Shown piece after piece: positions 6,237 through 10,312 of a stretch of 10,312 nucleotides of DNA. This DNA comes from Gardnerella kenyensis (GTDB taxonomy: Bacteria; Actinomycetota; Actinomycetes; Actinomycetales; Bifidobacteriaceae). The first letter of the stretch is position 1. Each line of letters begins with the position of its first letter. Made by a program: the position numbers and the translations under genes. The stretch is taken from NCBI GenBank assembly GCA_003585735.1, contig NQOH01000004.1, positions 59,890 to 70,201 on the forward strand, written 5' to 3'. Under the pieces are notes generated by a model. It was not told the origin of the DNA, did no database searches, and saw only the letters and a list, made by a program, of their open reading frames with translations.

Positions 6237-7064
6237 ATGGTGATTAGTGTAGCAAGTTTTCTTCGCAATCATCCTGTAGTGCTTAACGAGGAAGAGAGTG
6301 ACGAAAGTAATAACGTCACTCTCAATACTCGTAAGCGCAATGCTAAACGTGCATCGCATAAATCAAAATTGCTAGGTGCGAAAAATTATACAAATAACAT
6401 GCCGTATGTAAAAAGCACGAATGCATGTGATTTAAGCGATGAGATTTGCGAAAGCGATGAGCCTTACGAGAGCAGTGAATATTGCGGAAGCGATGCGTCT
6501 TGCGAAAGCAATGCGTACTTCGGAAGCGATGCGTCTTACGAAAACGACAAGCCTTACGAAAACGGTGAAAATAGCGGAAGTAAAGTCGTTAAAACTAACG
6601 AAGATGATTGCAAAGAAGCTGCTTTGCGTCTTTTGGACTATGCGCCACGCTCAGTAGCGGATATGCGTCAACGTCTTAAAGAAAAAGGCTATGATGAGGA
6701 AGTTGTTAACGCGGTTATTCAGCGTTTGCTGGAATTGCGTTTTCTTGACGACAATCAATATGCAAAAGCAGTAATCCGCTCTTGTGTGTCTCGAATGCTT
6801 GGAGCTAGAGCTACTCGCATGGAATTGCATCGTAAAAATGTTGATTCTGCGGCAATTTCTAGTTGTATAGCTGAAGCTCAAGAGCTAGGAATGTTTACCG
6901 AAGCTGCTTGGGAGCTTGGGCGAAAAACTGCTCAACGCACAAAAAATCTTGAGCCTTTAGTTAGAAGGCGAAGATTTTTTGCTACAGCCGCTAGAAAAGG
7001 GCATGACTTAAGCATTATTAACGAAGTGTATAACGCTTTATTTACGAATAGCGAAGAAGAATAG
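6237..7064 (+). CDS. recX: Regulatory protein RecX
   Basis: Binds RecA filaments and limits recombinase and LexA-coprotease activity. The RecX domain occupies about residues 125-270 (CKEAALRLLDYAPRSVADM, then a LRFLDDNQYAKA segment). Ahead of it is an N-terminal region of about 120 residues that is not part of the family: basic at 30-50, then seven hexapeptide repeats rich in Glu, Ser, Asp and Asn with a Cys, Tyr or Phe at the first position (71-112). At 275 aa the protein is clearly longer than a bare RecX core. The ATG at 6237 is the first after an in-frame stop and has no good ribosome site, so translation may depend on recA translation; a later start such as the ATG at residue 55 cannot be ruled out. 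The gene converges on thrC. Confidence 0.93.
   Translation: MVISVASFLRNHPVVLNEEESDESNNVTLNTRKRNAKRASHKSKLLGAKNYTNNMPYVKSTNACDLSDEICESDEPYESSEYCGSDASCESNAYFGSDASYENDKPYENGENSGSKVVKTNEDDCKEAALRLLDYAPRSVADMRQRLKEKGYDEEVVNAVIQRLLELRFLDDNQYAKAVIRSCVSRMLGARATRMELHRKNVDSAAISSCIAEAQELGMFTEAAWELGRKTAQRTKNLEPLVRRRRFFATAARKGHDLSIINEVYNALFTNSEEE
6447..6572 (+). repeat. Seven 18-bp units in the recX N-terminal region
   Basis: Units start every 18 bases from 6447 with the pattern TWC-GRA-ARC-GAT and two variable codons. They encode the hexapeptides CESDEP, YESSEY, CGSDAS, CESNAY, FGSDAS, YENDKP and YENGEN, followed by a partial SGS. The first position is always Cys, Tyr or Phe and the second always Glu or Gly. 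The units have diverged at the base level while keeping period and frame, so the array is older than the exact repeat in ftsK. Confidence 0.88.
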
Positions 7065-7068
7065 AAAA

Positions 7069-7093
7069 AGGCCGGCTTATTATAAACCGGCCT
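7069..7093. terminator. Bidirectional terminator between recX and thrC
   Basis: AGGCCGG (7069-7075) pairs with CCGGCCT (7087-7093), and inner A/T pairs lengthen the stem past one mismatch. On the minus strand the hairpin is followed by a run of five T, so it is a proper intrinsic terminator for thrC. On the plus strand, 4 bases after the recX stop, the following sequence is only moderately T-rich, so termination of recX is plausible but weaker. Placement between convergent genes supports the call. Confidence 0.85.
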
Positions 7094-7140
7094 GTTCTAT
7101 TAAATTTAGCTACTAAATCTTCCTAACTAAATCTTACTTA

Positions 7141-8709
7141 CTAAATTTGCGCAAAATTATGTGAGTGCTCTTTAACGTAATCAGGCATTTCTGCAATATC
7201 AATAACGTCAGTAAATCTTGGCGTTTGCTTTTCAAGATTGCGAAGCATACTAGGAGCTTTCGTATTAGTTTCTTTACTAAGAGCATCCATGCACTCAAAA
7301 TCGTTCATATCTTGCACGTTTTGAAGAGACAAAGCTTGAGCCACAACTCGTGGGAATTTATACGGGCTTGCAGTGCTTAAAAGCACTCGCGGCACGCTTT
7401 CGTCATGTGGAATATGTTGCATAACGAAGTAGCCGCAAGCAGTATGAGGATCAATCATATACTTATATTTGTTCCAGCAATCGTTAATAGCGTCACGAAT
7501 CTGATTCTCATTTGCCCATCCGCAACCAAATAGATTGCGTATTTTAGCGAGCAAATCTTCAGGAATCTCAAACGCACCCCACTGAGCTAAATCGTTCATA
7601 AGCATTTGAATCAAACGCGTATCTTTATCGCACATGTAATAAAGCATTCGCTCCAAATTGGAAGAAACTAGAATATCCATAGAAGGAGCAACAGTGTGGT
7701 GGAAAGTGCGTTGACGGTTATAAGTGCCACTTACCAAAAAATCAAATAGCACGTTATTGCTATTGCTTGCCACAATAAGATGTTTTACAGGAAGACCAAG
7801 CATTTTTGCGTAATATCCTGCAAGAATATCGCCAAAATTGCCAGTCGGCACGCAAAACTCAACTTCGTCACCAAGCTTTATTGCTTTACGCTCAACAAGC
7901 TGCTTATAAGCGGCAAAATAGTACACAACTTGCGGCACAAGCCTGCCAACATTAATCGAATTAGCTGAAGATAGCGAAGTGTTTTCATTCTCCTTCAGAT
8001 TTTTAGTAAGCTCACTATTAGTAAATATTTGCTTTACGCCAGTTTGAGCATCGTCAAAATTACCGCGAACCGCGCAAACTCGCACGTTCTCGCCGGTTTG
8101 AGTTGTCATTTGCAATTCTTGAACGCGGCTAACTTTGCCTTCTGGGTAGAAAGTAATCATAGAAGTGCCTGGAACGTCCGCAAAACCAGCCAAAGCAGCT
8201 TTTCCAGTGTCGCCAGAAGTTGCGGTAAGAATCATAACTTTTTGATTGTTTTGTGATTCGCCATCTTCACTTTGATTTTGATTTTCGCTTTGGCTTTGGT
8301 TTTCGCTTTGGCTTTGGGTTCGAGACATTAATTGCGGCAACATTTGCAAAGCTACGTCTTTAAAAGCGCAAGTAGGCCCGTGGAAAAGTTCCATAACGTA
8401 ATCTTTAGTTGAACCAAGCTGCTTAATAGGTGTAATAGCAGAGTCCTGCCATTGATCTCCGTAAGCAAGTTTTATGCAATCAGAAAGTTCTTCTTTAGAA
8501 TAATCGGGAAGTAAAATTTGCAAAACATCTTGCGCAATTTCTTGATACGTTTTGTTTGGCAAATTAGAAATATCGTAACGTACGCTTCCTAGATTATCGT
8601 CTACAAATAATCCGCCATCTTCGGCAATACCTTGACGAATTGCCTGTTTTGCTGTGAATGTTGGCTTTTGCGAACGCGTGCTATGGAAAGTAGCTGTATC
8701 TTTTGCCAT
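7141..8709 (-). CDS. thrC: Threonine synthase
   Basis: PLP enzyme that converts O-phosphohomoserine to threonine and phosphate, the last step of threonine synthesis. The lysine motif HGPTCAFKD places the PLP-binding lysine at K117, and TATSGDTGKAA (about 162-172) holds the cofactor-phosphate loop; a PTGNFGD segment lies further on. The ATG at 8709 is preceded on the minus strand by GGAG at about 7 bases. At 522 aa it belongs to the long (yeast/actinobacterial) class. A Gln/Ser/Glu/Asn insertion (about 131-150) made of three 18-bp repeats lies between the lysine motif and the TSGDTG motif, and a second polar stretch (about NLKENENTS) follows later. It is transcribed away from proA and ends at a terminator shared with recX. 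Intact. Confidence 0.97.
   Translation of the reverse strand: MAKDTATFHSTRSQKPTFTAKQAIRQGIAEDGGLFVDDNLGSVRYDISNLPNKTYQEIAQDVLQILLPDYSKEELSDCIKLAYGDQWQDSAITPIKQLGSTKDYVMELFHGPTCAFKDVALQMLPQLMSRTQSQSENQSQSENQNQSEDGESQNNQKVMILTATSGDTGKAALAGFADVPGTSMITFYPEGKVSRVQELQMTTQTGENVRVCAVRGNFDDAQTGVKQIFTNSELTKNLKENENTSLSSANSINVGRLVPQVVYYFAAYKQLVERKAIKLGDEVEFCVPTGNFGDILAGYYAKMLGLPVKHLIVASNSNNVLFDFLVSGTYNRQRTFHHTVAPSMDILVSSNLERMLYYMCDKDTRLIQMLMNDLAQWGAFEIPEDLLAKIRNLFGCGWANENQIRDAINDCWNKYKYMIDPHTACGYFVMQHIPHDESVPRVLLSTASPYKFPRVVAQALSLQNVQDMNDFECMDALSKETNTKAPSMLRNLEKQTPRFTDVIDIAEMPDYVKEHSHNFAQI
8260..8319 (-). repeat. Three 18-bp units inside thrC
   Basis: On the coding (minus) strand the pattern CAAAGCCAAAGCGAAAAC is repeated, encoding QSQSEN, QSQSEN and QNQSED. 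The first two units are almost identical; the third has several changes. The array lies in a surface loop position between two conserved catalytic motifs. Confidence 0.88.
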
Positions 8710-8746
8710 AATGTCTCCGTAACCAAGTGTTTATATGGAATACTTA

Positions 8747-8761
8747 TGCAAATTATTTGCA
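8747..8761. promoter_or_regulatory. Perfect 15-bp palindrome between divergent thrC and proA, candidate operator
   Basis: TGCAAAT and ATTTGCA form a perfect 7-bp dyad around a single T at 8754. It lies 38 bases from the thrC start codon and overlaps the -35 positions of the candidate promoters on both strands. This size and symmetry are typical of a dimeric transcription factor site. The factor is unknown. No second copy of the palindrome was noticed in the window. Confidence 0.55.
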
Positions 8762-8765
8762 AGTC

Positions 8766-8774
8766 TGCTATAAA
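8766..8774 (+). promoter_or_regulatory. Candidate extended -10 promoter of proA
   Basis: TGCTATAAA has the TG dinucleotide of an extended -10 element followed by TATAAA. Transcription would begin near 8781. This makes the in-frame ATG at 8777 an unlikely translation start, since it would lie at or before the transcript end. No convincing -35 is present, which is usual for extended -10 promoters. Confidence 0.5.
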
Positions 8775-8881
8775 ATATGGTACCTGAAGCGCTGGGCGAA
8801 CGGGCGTGTGCTAATCTCATATTTATGACAACTTTTGATTCCACACAGGGAAATAACGCCAATAATCTACAAGGGGGAACG

Positions 8882-10159
8882 TTGAGCGTTGACGATTTAG
8901 TTAATGAGCGGGCTAGCTTAGCAAGGCTTGCTTGGCGAGACTTTTCAAAAACGGATACTAGAACAAAAGATGAGCTTCTTGAAAAAATGGCAGACGCTTT
9001 GGATTTAGCAGCTTCGCGTATTGCTGAAGCTAATGAAAAAGATTTGAATGAAGCTAAAGCGCACGGCATGGATGAAGGAAAGCTCGACAGGCTTAAATTT
9101 GACGAAGAGCGCATTAAAAAATCTGCTCAAAGCGTTAGAAATATTGCGCAATTGCAAGATCCTGTTGGGGAAGTAGTTCGCGGTTACACTCTTCCTAATG
9201 GAATTAAGCTTTCGCAAGTGCGCGTGCCAATTGGCGTTATGGGAATGATTTATGAAGCTCGCCCGAACGTAACTATTGATGTTGCGGCTTTGTGCATAAA
9301 GTCAGGTAACGCTGCGATTTTGCGCGGCGGAAGTGCGGCTCAGCATACGAATCATGCGAGCATTGAGGTTATTCAGTCGGTTCTTAAAGAAGCTAATTTT
9401 AGTGAGAATTTAATTCAGTCGGTTGACGATTTGGGAAGATCGGGAGCTACGGCAATGATGCACGCGCACGGGCATATTGACGTTCTGGTTCCGCGAGGTA
9501 GCGCAAATCTTATTGCTACAGTTGTTAAAGAATCAACAGTGCCGGTTATTGAAACTGGAGCTGGCAACGTGCATATTTATGTAGACGAAAGTGCGGATAT
9601 TAAAAAAGCTATACCGATTGTTATTAACGCAAAAACTCAGCGCGTAGGCGTGTGCAATGCTGCAGAAAAATTACTGGTGCATAAGAATATTGCGCAAGAA
9701 TTTTTACCGCAAGTTGGCGCTGCTTTAGCTGAGCATAATGTTATTTTGCACGCTGACGAGAGATCTTACGAAATTTTGCAAAATGCTAATATTGCAGGCT
9801 TGAAACTTGAGCACGCAAACTGCGATGATTGGAAGCGCGAGTATTTGTCGCTAAATATGGGCGTAAAAATTGTGGAAGATGACTTTGAGGCTGCAAATCA
9901 TATAGCTAAATATTCCACAGGGCATACTGAAACAATTATTTCTGAAGATTACGCTACTATTCAGCGTTTTATTGCGAATGTAGATTCAGCAGTAGTGATG
10001 GTGAACGCTTCGACGCGCTTTACGGATGGTGGAGAGTTCGGTTTTGGTGCGGAGCTTGGAATTTCTACGCAAAAATTGCATGCAAGAGGCCCGATGGGTT
10101 TGCGCGAGATGACAACAACCAAATGGATTGGCTACGGCAGCGGTCAAATTCGTTTATAG
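8882..10159 (+). CDS. proA: Gamma-glutamyl phosphate reductase (glutamate-5-semialdehyde dehydrogenase)
   Basis: NADPH-dependent enzyme that reduces gamma-glutamyl phosphate to glutamate 5-semialdehyde in proline synthesis. Family blocks include VPIGVMGMIYEARPNVT, the GNAAILRGGSAA segment, the VPRGSANLI block, and VGVCNAAEKLLV with the catalytic Cys at residue 258; the end has a GPMGLREMTTTKW motif. The TTG at 8882 is preferred as start: AAGGGGG (8871-8877) lies 4 bases ahead, the same G-rich type used by DUF3046, and it gives 425 aa, the usual family length. An ATG at 8825 (444 aa) lacks a ribosome site, and the ATG at 8777 overlaps the promoter. The partner gene proB is not in the window, so the pathway is split. 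The frame is intact. Confidence 0.95.
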   Translation: MSVDDLVNERASLARLAWRDFSKTDTRTKDELLEKMADALDLAASRIAEANEKDLNEAKAHGMDEGKLDRLKFDEERIKKSAQSVRNIAQLQDPVGEVVRGYTLPNGIKLSQVRVPIGVMGMIYEARPNVTIDVAALCIKSGNAAILRGGSAAQHTNHASIEVIQSVLKEANFSENLIQSVDDLGRSGATAMMHAHGHIDVLVPRGSANLIATVVKESTVPVIETGAGNVHIYVDESADIKKAIPIVINAKTQRVGVCNAAEKLLVHKNIAQEFLPQVGAALAEHNVILHADERSYEILQNANIAGLKLEHANCDDWKREYLSLNMGVKIVEDDFEAANHIAKYSTGHTETIISEDYATIQRFIANVDSAVVMVNASTRFTDGGEFGFGAELGISTQKLHARGPMGLREMTTTKWIGYGSGQIRL

Positions 10160-10223
10160 TTTATTTTTTACATCTCAATGCGCACTACTATTCAGTTGTG
10201 TGGATATTCGTGTGGTGAGATTT

Positions 10224-10306
10224 GAGATTTTTCGCACTGAGCGCGGCGAACGTCAGAGCCGAAGGCTGCTGACAAGCCGAGCGAAGAAGAAAAATCGAAA
10301 AATCTC
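10224..10306. repeat. Three-tier inverted repeat downstream of proA
   Basis: An outer stem (10224-10234 with 10296-10306, 11 perfect pairs), a middle stem (10241-10247 with 10276-10282, one mismatch) and an inner stem (10252-10260 with 10264-10273, nine pairs and one bulged G around a GAA loop) nest on one axis. The inner part is much richer in G and C than the surroundings. There is no ORF and no T-run after it inside the window. It may be a dispersed palindromic repeat, a non-autonomous mobile element, or a structured RNA. The window ends 6 bases later, so the true boundaries are not visible. Confidence 0.65.
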
Positions 10307-10312
10307 TGCGAT

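Noticed and set aside
6447..6572. CRISPR-like array
   Set aside because: The 18-bp units are contiguous with no spacers, are diverged, and lie in frame inside a coding sequence.
6439..6657. 72-codon plus-strand frame with a regular repeated pattern inside recX
   Set aside because: It is the 18-bp recX array read in another frame; a repeat without stop codons stays open in more than one frame. It has no ribosome site and overlaps a clear RecX frame.
8281..8319. Frameshift or insertion damage in thrC
   Set aside because: The Gln/Ser-rich stretch keeps the frame, and both catalytic motifs on either side are intact, so it is a tolerated insertion.
8731..9114. 127-codon minus-strand frame opposite the start of proA
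   Set aside because: Antisense to the well-supported proA coding sequence and running through the thrC-proA control region; its Ser/Ala/Leu-rich product resembles no family I recognise.
10199..10207. DnaA-box-like 9-mer on the minus strand after proA
   Set aside because: TGTGGATAT differs from the consensus at one base, is isolated, and shows no origin-like cluster.
10172..10221. ATCTCA / TGAGAT inverted repeat as the proA terminator
   Set aside because: Only six perfect pairs separated by a loop of 38 bases and no T-run afterwards; the T-rich stretch at 10161-10169 comes before it, not after.

Overview
The window comes from a low-GC member of the Bifidobacteriaceae, most likely Gardnerella or a close relative. 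The evidence is the gene order ftsK - pgsA - cinA - DUF3046 - recA - recX, which is typical of Actinobacteria, the presence of DUF3046 itself, and an actinobacterial-type LexA box in front of recA. These occur with codon and base usage much richer in A and T than in most Actinobacteria. This assignment rests on gene order, family recognition and composition, not on a database search.

Layout. Bases 1-305 are an untranslated region ahead of ftsK. It holds a perfect 16-bp-arm hairpin, a 50-bp sequence duplicated in tandem whose two copies each fold into a similar hairpin, a GTT/GAT simple-sequence tract with a possible 22-codon upstream ORF, and a candidate promoter. Then come ftsK (DNA translocase), a 12-bp repeat array that crosses the ftsK stop codon, pgsA (phospholipid head-group synthesis), cinA/pncC (NMN deamidase; 4-bp ATGA overlap with pgsA) and a DUF3046 gene. 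A 229-bp spacer carries a clear SOS (LexA) box and a consensus DnaA box, followed by recA and recX. A bidirectional terminator separates recX from the convergent thrC on the minus strand. thrC and proA are divergent, and a perfect 15-bp palindrome lies between them. The last 150 bases, after proA, are non-coding and hold a three-tier inverted repeat that reaches almost to the window edge.

How the genes fit together. ftsK, recA and recX serve chromosome segregation, recombination and the SOS response; pgsA-cinA-DUF3046 look like one transcript. recA is placed under LexA control, and recX follows it with a weak ribosome binding site. thrC (threonine synthase) and proA (proline synthesis) are amino-acid biosynthesis genes that may share the palindrome as an operator.

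The most unusual property is on a larger scale. Six of the eight genes carry a short in-frame tandem repeat (12, 15 or 18 bp units) in a non-conserved linker or tail, and two arrays (ftsK 3' end, recA 3' end) run through the stop codon into the spacer. All eight main genes look intact. No mobile element, CRISPR array, tRNA or rRNA was seen.
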